From contig CAYLWW010000074.1 of NCBI GenBank assembly GCA_964387585.1, positions 1 to 7,116 of the forward strand: a stretch of DNA of 7,116 nucleotides, read 5' to 3'. Positions 1-5,674 of the stretch are shown one piece after another. Origin of the DNA: CAYLWW01 sp964387585 (GTDB lineage Bacteria; Pseudomonadota; Alphaproteobacteria; Rickettsiales; Midichloriaceae). The notes under the pieces are model-generated. The model was not told the DNA's origin. It saw only the letters and a list, made by a program, of their open reading frames with translations, and ran no database searches. A program made the position numbers and the translations under genes. Position 1 is the stretch's first letter, and each line of letters begins with the position of its first letter.

Positions 1-17
1 TTACCATGAATCGATCC

Positions 18-218
18 TTAAAATATGCTTAATCCATTATTGGGGTTACAAGGTAATTTACTATATATAATTATTGTTAACATTTCACTTAACCCCATCT
101 TACTATGCCTATCTCTAATCATATTGCCAGAAGGCAGTAGCTTCTTACTCCTATATTTTTCGTATAACTTACAAAAATCATCTATTATACAAAATAATTC
201 TGTGATATCTTTCTTCAT
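18..218 (-). pseudogene. IS982-family transposase, N-terminal fragment
   Basis: This 66-codon reading frame begins MKKDITELFCIIDDFCK and continues to LSEMLTIIIYS near residue 53. That is the characteristic N-terminus of IS982-family DDE transposases (ITELF..IDDFC...LPSG...LSE..TIII). Full-length members are close to 290-300 aa and carry the catalytic DDE residues further downstream, so the catalytic core is missing here. After residue 53 (about position 57) the family resemblance stops and the frame ends in unrelated codons at a TAA. The remnant is therefore truncated and cannot transpose by itself. The start is the first ATG and matches the family N-terminus. The family call rests on motif recognition, not a search. 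Confidence 0.75.
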
Positions 219-322
219 GTTGAGTTATTTTTTTGTTCTTTATAAAACTCTTTTTAACTCAACATTCTACTCTACACAATCTTTCCTTACATATCATTTG
301 CTTCCTTATTCCGAACTGGGGT
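57..322 (-). mobile_element. Left-end remnant of an IS982-type insertion sequence
   Basis: This covers the truncated transposase start plus its roughly 100-bp upstream region. Read on the minus strand, the outer end near 322 starts ACCCCAGTTCGGAATAAGGA, which looks like an insertion-sequence terminal repeat placed at the expected distance before the transposase start. The matching right end is not in its expected place: the element breaks at about 57. There another ACCCCA-containing stretch (41-46, read on the minus strand) follows in the same orientation rather than inverted. This may reflect insertion of, or recombination with, a related element. The terminal-repeat assignment is an inference, and I could not confirm a target-site duplication. 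Confidence 0.5.
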
Positions 323-516
323 TGTAAGCTATATTATAACGATTTTGCCCCTAGCTATTTCACTCAGAAACAAAAAATGAATCAGAAAGCTTTATAATAT
401 TTATTTAGGCCTTTCAAATCGTATCTTCAATATAAATAACTATATAAAAGGCACTTCACTAACATTACTTAATACATAAAATTTTGCCAAAATTTATATA
501 GAACTAGAATTACGGA
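323..516. other. AT-rich spacer without a recognisable gene
   Basis: Between the IS remnant and the terminator-like hairpin below the tRNA genes I see no open reading frame with recognisable content, no RNA gene and no strong promoter. A short AT-only inverted repeat centred near 487 (arms AAATTTT/AAAATTT around GCC) is the only structure. It has no adjacent T-run and is probably a compositional accident. Confidence 0.5.
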
Positions 517-520
517 GAAG

Positions 521-545
521 AAAAGCAATAAAGCCTGGCTTTATT
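521..545 (-). terminator. Rho-independent terminator of the tRNA-Val/tRNA-Asp unit
   Basis: Positions 527-545 form an almost perfect inverted repeat. On the minus strand this is AATAAAGC, a three-base loop CAG, then GCTTTATT, an 8-bp stem. It starts 7 bases after the CCA end of tRNA-Asp and is followed on the minus strand by GCTTTTCTTC, a short interrupted T-run. Its position directly behind the tRNA pair supports transcription termination of that unit. The T-run is modest. Confidence 0.6.
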
Positions 546-551
546 ATGTGA

Positions 552-628
552 TGGCGGGGATGACGAGGCTCGAACTCGCGACCTTCGGCGTGACAAGCCG
601 ACACTCTAACCAACTGAGCTACAACCCC
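552..628 (-). tRNA. tRNA-Asp (anticodon GTC)
   Basis: The minus strand folds into a standard 77-nt cloverleaf. The D arm is GCTC/GAGT, the anticodon stem TCGGC/GCCGA carries the loop TTGTCAC (anticodon GTC), and the T arm is GCGAG/CTCGT with loop TTCGAGC. The discriminator is G73, typical of tRNA-Asp, and CCA is encoded at 552-554. The acceptor stem GGGGTTG/CATCCCC has one U5-U68 mismatch. An extra G lies directly 5' of the mature end (629). It is the second gene of a tandem pair, 22 bp after tRNA-Val and followed by a hairpin terminator, so co-transcription is likely. Confidence 0.97.
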
Positions 629-650
629 CTAAAAGCCTAATAAAAGTAAA

Positions 651-726
651 TGGTGGGCGGTGACAGACTCGAACTGCCGACCCCCTCGGTGTAAACGAGA
701 AGCTCTACCAACTGAGCTAACCGCCC
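651..726 (-). tRNA. tRNA-Val (anticodon TAC)
   Basis: The minus strand gives a regular 76-nt cloverleaf. The acceptor GGGCGGT/ACCGCCC is fully paired, the D arm is GCTC/GAGC, and the anticodon stem TCTCG/CGAGG holds loop TTTACAC (anticodon TAC). The T arm is GGCAG/CTGTC with loop TTCGAGT. The discriminator is A73 and CCA is encoded at 651-653. The U34 anticodon can read most or all GUN valine codons. It is first in the tRNA pair, with tRNA-Asp 22 bp downstream. The fliF stop codon lies 80 bp upstream without an obvious terminator between them. Confidence 0.97.
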
Positions 727-746
727 CTAATAAATTTACTAAAACA

Positions 747-781
747 TTTATACTATTAACCTTATAATAAATAAAAATCAA
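747..781 (-). promoter_or_regulatory. Possible promoter of the tRNA-Val/tRNA-Asp unit
   Basis: In the 80-bp gap between fliF and tRNA-Val the minus strand holds TATAAA (752-747), whose expected start point is about 14 nt before the mature tRNA-Val. A poor -35 match, TTTATT (775-770), lies 17 bp upstream. A better -35-like hexamer, TTGATT (781-776), would pair at 17 bp with the weak TAATAG (758-753). Neither combination is strong, and the base composition makes chance matches likely. Confidence 0.3.
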
Positions 782-806
782 GATAAATGTAATATTTTAT
801 TTTAAA

Positions 807-2429
807 TTATTCACCCTTATATAACCAATTACGAACTACGGTTAAAGTAGTATCTTTATTTTGTGTAATAGCTTCATTTAAATACTTTAATAAATCTGAA
901 TAACGTTTCTCGTGAACTTTTAGATCATTACTATTAGATTTTTCACCTTCATCAAGTGATTTTGAGGCTGTATTTAAAGATATATTTTGTGCTTCATTGT
1001 TTTCTTGCATTATCTTATCTCCTAGCTCTGGAATAAAATTTTCTCTAGTATTATCCACTACCTTATTAAATAAAGGCTTTAATAATAAAAAAGATGCTAA
1101 TATTAGTATAATAGCGATAATAATAAATTGCATTACAGTTTTTAAATCATATTTTAACCAATCAAATGTATTTTGATTGCTTTGTTCATCAAAATTAACA
1201 TCACTAACAAATTGTAGATTTATTACTTCGACTTTATCCCCTCTACTTGGATCAATACCTATAGCAGCCTCCACCAAAGCTTTAAGTTTAGCTATTTCTT
1301 CTGGAGATCTTTCCTGATAAACCAATTTACTCTCTTTATTATCGGTGGGAGTATATATACCATCGACTAAAACAGCAACAGATAGCTTAATTATCTTGCC
1401 ACCTTCAGTAACCCTATTAGTAACAGTCTTAGAAATTTCATAATTAGCTATTTCATCAGACTTAGATTTGCTTTTACTACTAATTGGCTGTTGATTTTGC
1501 TGAGGTAGATTTGGTATGTTATTAGCAACACTAACATTATCTTTTGACAGCCCCTCATTCTCATTTTCATCACTAGTTTTATGAGATCTAAGAACTTGAC
1601 CATCTGGATCATAGACCTCAGAACTGATCACTTCTCTATCAAAGTCTATAGTAGCGGTAACGCTAGCTTTAACCTTGCCCACTCCTACAGATTTTTCCAA
1701 TATAGATTCTACGGCTTCCTTTAATTTTTTTTCAATATTAGCTTGATACTCAGAAACATTAGCATTTATCATACTATCGTCATTATCTTCATTAGCTATT
1801 TTTAAAGGCTTACCTTGCTGATCTAATATAGTTACATTATCAACTTTTAATTCAGGAACAGCAGTAGCAACCAGATTTGCTATACCATTTACTTCAACTT
1901 TGTTAAGCTTCTTACCAGAACGAATTTTTAGCACTACCGAAGCAGAAGGAGTAGAACCTATTTTGGAAAATAACTCTTTTTTAGGAATAACCAAATGTAC
2001 TCTAGCTGTCTCTATAGGAGCTAAACTTGCTATAGTTCTTGCTAATTCTCCTTCTAATGCTCTAACTAAATTAATATTATTAACAAATTGTGATGTACCT
2101 AATAAATCAGACTTATCAAATACTTCATATCCCACAATATTAGCTGAGGAAGGAATCCCCTCTTGAGCTAAGCTCATCCTTAATCCTAATACTCTATCTA
2201 AAGGCACAAGAACTTGATTACCTCCGGTATTAGTAGTAAAAGGTATATTCATTGATTGAAGCTTATTACTAACTAAATTCATGTCTTCTAAGCCAAGATT
2301 ACTATAAAGAGGGACCATAGTAGGTTTAGAAATGCTAAAAACTAGAAATATAAGCGATATAAGAACTATAATAGCAGAAGCAACAAGAGAAATTAGCTTA
2401 AACTTACTTAAGTTCTTTAAAAAATCCAT
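807..2429 (-). CDS. fliF: Flagellar MS-ring protein FliF
   Basis: FliF forms the MS ring in the inner membrane, the base on which the flagellar rod, C ring and export apparatus assemble. The 540-aa product matches the usual length (about 530-560). A first membrane helix lies at about residues 12-34, followed by a YscJ/FliF ring-building region with the hallmark stretches VPLYSNLGLEDM (39-50), LAQEGIP (87-93) and ALEGELARTI (124-133). A second ring-forming domain runs to about 210 and a further periplasmic region to about 430, including a polar Q/S/K-rich insert near 285-325. The second membrane helix is at about 433-450. The cytoplasmic tail ends TTLTVVRNWLYKGE, resembling the FliG-binding end of FliF. 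No frame break is seen, so it looks functional. The ATG has no clear Shine-Dalgarno, but an in-frame stop lies shortly upstream and no other start fits. No other flagellar gene is adjacent. Confidence 0.95.
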   Translation of the reverse strand: MDFLKNLSKFKLISLVASAIIVLISLIFLVFSISKPTMVPLYSNLGLEDMNLVSNKLQSMNIPFTTNTGGNQVLVPLDRVLGLRMSLAQEGIPSSANIVGYEVFDKSDLLGTSQFVNNINLVRALEGELARTIASLAPIETARVHLVIPKKELFSKIGSTPSASVVLKIRSGKKLNKVEVNGIANLVATAVPELKVDNVTILDQQGKPLKIANEDNDDSMINANVSEYQANIEKKLKEAVESILEKSVGVGKVKASVTATIDFDREVISSEVYDPDGQVLRSHKTSDENENEGLSKDNVSVANNIPNLPQQNQQPISSKSKSKSDEIANYEISKTVTNRVTEGGKIIKLSVAVLVDGIYTPTDNKESKLVYQERSPEEIAKLKALVEAAIGIDPSRGDKVEVINLQFVSDVNFDEQSNQNTFDWLKYDLKTVMQFIIIAIILILASFLLLKPLFNKVVDNTRENFIPELGDKIMQENNEAQNISLNTASKSLDEGEKSNSNDLKVHEKRYSDLLKYLNEAITQNKDTTLTVVRNWLYKGE

Positions 2430-2773
2430 AACAACAACAAGTTTATTTTAATAAAATCCAAAACTTACCAAAGCACTTATATAAAAAAAGAATACACTAT
2501 TAAAATTATTTTTAATTTAGATAGAAATAATTTCACAAAGCCTGAAGCTTATTAATAAAATTGTATTTTTAATTAACTAGATGAGGTATAAATGCGCTAA
2601 CAAAAGATTGAATTTCTCTAATTTTCTTAAAACAATAATAAATAAAAACTCTTAAATCAAGCTAGTTTTTATCAAAATATATAGATTTTATATTTTTATA
2701 TTAAAAACCATAGGTATTAGAAAATTCATATTCTCTATATTATAGAAATCATAGTGACGTGATCAAATCAATA
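2430..2773. other. 344-bp spacer between nuoI and fliF, no gene seen
   Basis: This stretch is extremely AT-rich and has no reading frame with recognisable content. The longest plus-strand ATG frame noticed (2581-2655, 24 codons) has no ribosome binding site or familiar sequence. A small AT palindrome, TCTATA-T-TATAGA (2734-2746), lies about 28 bp after the nuoI stop but lacks GC pairs and a real T-run, so a terminator role is weak. Near the fliF start it carries a 14-bp sequence also found ahead of xerC. I could not find a convincing promoter for fliF, nor a sigma-28-like flagellar promoter. Confidence 0.5.
2453..2466 (-). repeat. 14-bp motif upstream of fliF, copy 1
   Basis: The minus-strand sequence AAGTTTTGGATTTT begins 37 bp and ends 24 bp before the fliF ATG. 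It occurs identically at 6648-6661 ahead of xerC. Both copies are also next to the 11-mer TTTTATTAAAA, although on opposite sides. It could be a shared leader or operator element, or a chance match in an AT-rich genome. Confidence 0.35.
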
Positions 2774-3229
2774 TTAATTAAAAAACATAGTTTTTTCCCA
2801 CTTACGACCATTTGCAAGAAGTTTTGTTTTATCATATAAAAGCTCAGAATGATTTTCGACAGAAAACTCCAAATTAGGCCCTTCTACTATAGCATCTACT
2901 GGACAAGCTTCTTGACAAAAACCACAATAAATACATTTTGTCATATCTATATCATAGCGAGTAGTGCGTCTGCTGCCATCAGAACGCTCACTTGCCATTA
3001 TAGTAATAGCTTGGGCTGGGCACACTGCCTCACATAACTTACACGCTATGCACCTTTCTTCACCATTAGGATAACTCCTTAATACATGCTCGCCCCTAAA
3101 GCGTTCGCTTAAAAAGCCTCTTTGATAAGGATAATTAATAGTCGCCTTTTTTTTAAACATATAGATAAAAGTTAAGTATAGACCTTTTAATATGTCAAAA
3201 AGTAATATACGACCTATAAAACGCTGCAT
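2774..3229 (-). CDS. nuoI: NADH-quinone oxidoreductase subunit I (complex I)
   Basis: NuoI is the TYKY-type subunit of respiratory complex I. It sits where the peripheral arm meets the membrane and carries two [4Fe-4S] clusters (N6a and N6b) that pass electrons towards quinone. Both ferredoxin motifs are intact: C60-x2-C63-x2-C66-x3-C70-P and C99-x2-C102-x2-C105-x3-C109-P. Around them are the family signatures GEERCIACKLCEAVCPAQAI, RRTTRYDIDMTKCIYCGFC and CPVDAIVEGP. The N-terminal amphipathic segment (1-28, before TINYPY) aligns with relatives, supporting the first ATG although no Shine-Dalgarno is visible. At 151 aa it is a little shorter than the approximately 159-165 aa usual in alphaproteobacteria: it stops in MFFN soon after GRKWEK, over a run of six T. 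No other nuo gene is in this window. Confidence 0.95.
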   Translation of the reverse strand: MQRFIGRILLFDILKGLYLTFIYMFKKKATINYPYQRGFLSERFRGEHVLRSYPNGEERCIACKLCEAVCPAQAITIMASERSDGSRRTTRYDIDMTKCIYCGFCQEACPVDAIVEGPNLEFSVENHSELLYDKTKLLANGRKWEKTMFFN

Positions 3230-3334
3230 AAAAATAATTTATGAAATATCTATAATTAAGCAAACTCTTAAAAAACGTTAAGGCATTAATAAATAATAGG
3301 AAATCTAAACATATTTTCAGTATAAAAACACGCT

Positions 3335-3362
3335 ATTATATAATTACCTTCAATTCTTTCAG
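3335..3362 (-). promoter_or_regulatory. Possible nuoI promoter
   Basis: On the minus strand CTGAAA (3362-3357, 4 of 6 matches to the -35 consensus) is followed after 16 bp by a perfect TATAAT (3340-3335). The predicted start would give a leader of about 100 nt ahead of nuoI. The location between the desaturase terminator and nuoI is sensible, but TATAAT-like words are common in sequence this AT-rich. Confidence 0.35.
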
Positions 3363-3444
3363 ACCTATAATCTTTTAAATATCTATTATCTCATTTAGAT
3401 TGAATAATTCAATTAATAATTAATTAAACTAAAAAAAGAATATG

Positions 3445-3475
3445 AAAAAATAATTAAAACTAAATTATTAGTTTT
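3445..3475 (-). terminator. Terminator-like hairpin overlapping the desaturase stop codon
   Basis: The minus strand reads AAAACTAA-TAAT-TTAGTTTT (3475-3456), an 8-bp stem with a 4-base loop, then a T-rich tract that includes six T at 3450-3445. The last sense codons and the stop codon of the desaturase lie in the stem. With only one G-C pair the hairpin is weak, but position and T-run fit intrinsic termination. Confidence 0.5.
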
Positions 3476-4667
3476 GATTTGCAGTTTCAACATCAACTAT
3501 TTGGAAGGCAATTTTTTCAAGAGATTTTAACTTTTTGTTAAGTTTGTTAATTAACCTTTCAGTTAAAGCATCTGAAGCATTTCCTAAACTTTTTGCTTTA
3601 CTTGCTAAATTTAAGGCAGCTGACTCAATAAAAATTAACTTACTTTTAAGATTTTCTGCAATTACCAATGCAGATTTTTCCGCAGTACACATCTTATTCC
3701 TAGCTAATTCTGCTATACGATATGATGCAGACTCTATAGAGACCAATTTCACTTTCCAACTTGACTCAACTTTGCTACGCATATCTTCCATTTTAGCTAT
3801 GATTCTCTCTTGAGGTGTAACTACTAAATCCCAAGCTAAACCCAATTTTGCTAATAAAGCTATTAACCATTTGTGTATATCTAAATGATACCAACGATGA
3901 CCATTACGATAATCATTACCAAAAGCGTGATGAAAATTATGCCAATTTTCACCTAAAAGCAAAAAGAACAGCCACCAAACATCGCAAGATGAATCATTGA
4001 CGTATTTACGAGATCCTATAAAGTGACATAAAGAGTTTACACAAAATGTCATTTGTTGTTGTATAGCTCGACCTAAACCCATGAACAAGTAACCAGCAAT
4101 TGCTCCTTGAACAGTTCCAGACAGAAGATAGCCAATCAAAACAGGTACCAGAGCATTCATAAAAACTGCTATGAATAAGTAGTTTTTTAACTGCCACATC
4201 AAAATTTTATTCCTGCCTAATCGTTTCATAGTAACTCTATCAATTCTTTTATAAGTACTTTCACCAAACATCATCCAGCCGATATGTGACCATAACAAAC
4301 CCTTTAACCTATTTTTGTAACGCAAAGGTGTATGAGGATCAAGATCTGAGTCAGCATAAGCATGATGAAATTTATGATCAGAAGCCCAAGCTATAGCAGG
4401 TCCCTGTAAAGTACCTGAAGTCAATAGCATCAGAACAAATTCAACATACTTATTTGTTTTATAAGAAGCATGAGACCATAATCTATGAAATCCTAAGCCT
4501 ACCGATATATTACATACATAGTAAGTTATTACGGTTAAAGCAATTTCAAACCCACCAAAAGAATAGTTAGCAATGTATATAGCTACTAATACTACTATCA
4601 TTAATGGGTATAATAAAACTATAGATGTAGTCAACCAGTTAAGGCTGTTTTTATCGATTGAACTCAT
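3468..4667 (-). CDS. Membrane fatty acyl-CoA desaturase (Delta9/SCD type) with repeated C-terminal tail
   Basis: This is an integral-membrane di-iron desaturase that would introduce a cis double bond into acyl chains, adjusting membrane fluidity. All metal-ligand motifs of the stearoyl-CoA desaturase family are present: H61-x4-H66 (HRLWSH), H98-x2-H101-H102 (HKFHH), N211-x3-H215 (NSLCH) and H243-x2-H246-H247 (ENWHNFHH). SDLDPHTP (107-114) and the W-x-H-type region HRWYHLDIHKW (257-267) are also typical. Hydrophobic segments lie near 14-33, 39-59, 164-182 and 188-202. The catalytic part ends near residue 295. About 100 further residues form a charged, helical, repetitive tail not usual for the family. 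There is no strong Shine-Dalgarno, and the ATG is the natural start. Substrate (acyl-CoA or acyl-ACP) and double-bond position cannot be told from sequence. It appears monocistronic. Confidence 0.9.
   Translation of the reverse strand: MSSIDKNSLNWLTTSIVLLYPLMIVVLVAIYIANYSFGGFEIALTVITYYVCNISVGLGFHRLWSHASYKTNKYVEFVLMLLTSGTLQGPAIAWASDHKFHHAYADSDLDPHTPLRYKNRLKGLLWSHIGWMMFGESTYKRIDRVTMKRLGRNKILMWQLKNYLFIAVFMNALVPVLIGYLLSGTVQGAIAGYLFMGLGRAIQQQMTFCVNSLCHFIGSRKYVNDSSCDVWWLFFLLLGENWHNFHHAFGNDYRNGHRWYHLDIHKWLIALLAKLGLAWDLVVTPQERIIAKMEDMRSKVESSWKVKLVSIESASYRIAELARNKMCTAEKSALVIAENLKSKLIFIESAALNLASKAKSLGNASDALTERLINKLNKKLKSLEKIAFQIVDVETANQN
3471..3755 (-). repeat. Three 36-residue repeats in the desaturase C-terminal tail (third partial)
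   Basis: Within the desaturase, residues 305-340, 341-376 and 377-399 share the pattern K-x-K-L-x-x-I/L-E-x-x-A/I followed by small and charged residues. The anchors are L308/L344/L380 and E312/E348/E384, spaced exactly 36 residues (108 bp) apart. Copy 1 begins KVKLVSIESASYRIAELA, copy 2 KSKLIFIESAALNLASKA and copy 3 NKKLKSLEKIAFQI. The third copy is cut at 23 residues by the stop codon. The composition (A, K, E, S, L) predicts amphipathic helix. The copies have diverged, so this is an old protein-level repeat rather than a recent DNA duplication. Confidence 0.7.
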
Positions 4668-4721
4668 AAATATACTACTGATGAAATTATGTTAAAAAAC
4701 TAATAAATAACTGTAATATCT

Positions 4722-4750
4722 ATTATACTTGCTTGGTACAATATTGATAT
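4722..4750 (-). promoter_or_regulatory. Probable desaturase promoter
   Basis: The minus strand has a perfect -10 TATAAT (4727-4722), preceded at 17 bp by ATATCA (4750-4745), a partial -35 match (3 of 6). The implied start leaves a leader of about 48 nt before the desaturase ATG. The -10 is good and well placed while the -35 is poor. Confidence 0.45.
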
Positions 4751-4892
4751 ACTTTTAACTGTATAGAAGTGACCATAACTTTTACAAGTATAATGCAATA
4801 TATTAAATTGATAAACTTGATTTTTATATGATTATTAATAACATAACTCAATTCAAGTAATACAATTTTCAAACGTATAATGCGATTAAATC

Positions 4893-5258
4893 TTAATTAA
4901 CACTTGCAAGACGATTTTTTACTTGCAATATTAACGCTGAGAATGAATCATCATGCTGAATTGCCATTTCTGATAGCATTTTTCTGTTAATATCGAGTCC
5001 AATCAACTTGATACCATACATGAATTGCGAATATACTAAATCATACTGACGAACCGCAGCATTAATTCTCTGCACCCACAAAGCTCTAAAATCTCTTTTC
5101 TTATTTCTTCTATCGCGATAGGCGTATTGCAACGCTTTTTCGACTTTTTCTATTGAGACTCTAAAGCAATTTTTAGCACGACCACGATAGCCCTTGGCGA
5201 GCTTTAAAATTTTTTTATGGCGCTTTCTTGCTGTAACACCTCTTTTAATCCTTGCCAT
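4893..5258 (-). CDS. rplT: 50S ribosomal protein L20
   Basis: L20 binds 23S rRNA early in assembly of the large ribosomal subunit. The 121-aa product has the standard L20 sequence: the basic N-terminal extension MARIKRGVTARKRHKKIL, then KGYRGRAKNCFR (22-33), RDRRNKKRDFRALWVQRINA (48-67) and the C-terminal globular part with GLDINRKMLSEMA. The length is normal (usually 117-121). The start is fixed by the family N-terminus and a strong GGAGAG ribosome binding site 4 bases ahead. It lies 36 bp after rpmI and is surely co-transcribed with it. No convincing terminator follows. In many bacteria L20 represses its own operon through an mRNA leader structure; I cannot identify one here. Confidence 0.97.
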   Translation of the reverse strand: MARIKRGVTARKRHKKILKLAKGYRGRAKNCFRVSIEKVEKALQYAYRDRRNKKRDFRALWVQRINAAVRQYDLVYSQFMYGIKLIGLDINRKMLSEMAIQHDDSFSALILQVKNRLASVN

Positions 5259-5294
5259 TTATCTCTCCATAATTAATTATATTTATAATCAAAT

Positions 5295-5498
5295 TTAGCT
5301 AACACCATAAGGTAGATAAGTCATCACTCTTCTCGCTTCAACATCATTAAGTATTACGCTTCCTCTTTGATCCCTTAATTGTCTTTTACTTCTTTTTCTC
5401 ATATTGTGCCTTTTATTAGCCTGGGTTGCTCGAACTTTGCCGCTACCAGTAATAGAAAATCGTTTTTTAGCACTGCTTTTAGTTTTTAACTTAGGCAT
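5295..5498 (-). CDS. rpmI: 50S ribosomal protein L35
   Basis: L35 is a small, highly basic protein of the large ribosomal subunit. The 67-aa product starts MPKLKTKSSAKKRFSITGSG and continues with KRHNMRKRSKRQLRDQRG, the L35 signature, at normal length. An AAGGA ribosome binding site precedes the ATG. It is the first gene of an rpmI-rplT pair. The translation factor gene infC, often directly upstream in other bacteria, is absent, and xerC lies there instead, separated by 176 bp containing a well-formed promoter. The pair is therefore probably its own transcription unit. Confidence 0.97.
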   Translation of the reverse strand: MPKLKTKSSAKKRFSITGSGKVRATQANKRHNMRKRSKRQLRDQRGSVILNDVEARRVMTYLPYGVS

Positions 5499-5582
5499 TT
5501 TAATTCCTTATTTAGTTAATCTTCAATTTTAATTTATGCTTTAGCATTACTTTATATTTAGTTTAAGCTAGCTAAGGATTGC

Positions 5583-5611
5583 ATTATAACTCAAACATAA
5601 TTTCAATGCAA
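5583..5611 (-). promoter_or_regulatory. Promoter of rpmI-rplT
   Basis: The minus strand has -35 TTGCAT (5611-5606), a 17-bp spacer and a perfect -10 TATAAT (5588-5583). The predicted start near 5576 leaves a leader of about 78 nt before rpmI. That leader contains a small self-complementary stretch, ATGC-TAAA-GCAT, but no recognisable L20 autoregulatory structure. Spacing and location make this the best promoter in the window. Confidence 0.65.
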
Positions 5612-5674
5612 CTATAACAAGGATAAATACTTAAAAACATATTAATTAATTAATTTCATTGATTAATAACTCAT

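Noticed and set aside
25..327. Plus-strand open frame of 100 codons over the IS remnant
   Set aside because: It is the opposite strand of the transposase fragment and its upstream region; the product is hydrophobic low-complexity sequence with no recognisable family.
478..500. Inverted repeat AAATTTT-GCC-AAAATTT as a second terminator
   Set aside because: Only A/T pairs, no T-run, and a better-placed terminator-like hairpin already lies directly behind tRNA-Asp.
1900..2166. Plus-strand open frame of 88 codons inside fliF
   Set aside because: Antisense shadow of the well-conserved fliF coding sequence; no own features.
2581..2655. Plus-strand ATG frame of 24 codons between fliF and nuoI
   Set aside because: No ribosome binding site, no familiar sequence, and frames of this length are expected by chance.
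2731..2748. AT palindrome TCTATA-T-TATAGA after nuoI as a terminator
   Set aside because: The stem has a single G-C pair type at its base, the loop must open to fold, and no continuous T-run follows.
2849..3037. Plus-strand open frame inside nuoI
   Set aside because: Antisense to the ferredoxin domain of nuoI, which is clearly the real gene.
3535..3813. Plus-strand open frame of 92 codons over the desaturase tail
   Set aside because: Antisense shadow; its apparent repetitiveness is the complement of the 36-residue repeats in the desaturase.
4006..4197. Second minus-strand frame inside the desaturase
   Set aside because: Overlaps the desaturase in another frame; the desaturase frame contains metal-ligand motifs here and is not interrupted.
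5641..5655. Tandem ATTA/TAAT run between xerC and rpmI
   Set aside because: Short low-complexity sequence expected in a genome of this composition; not a convincing terminator or repeat family.
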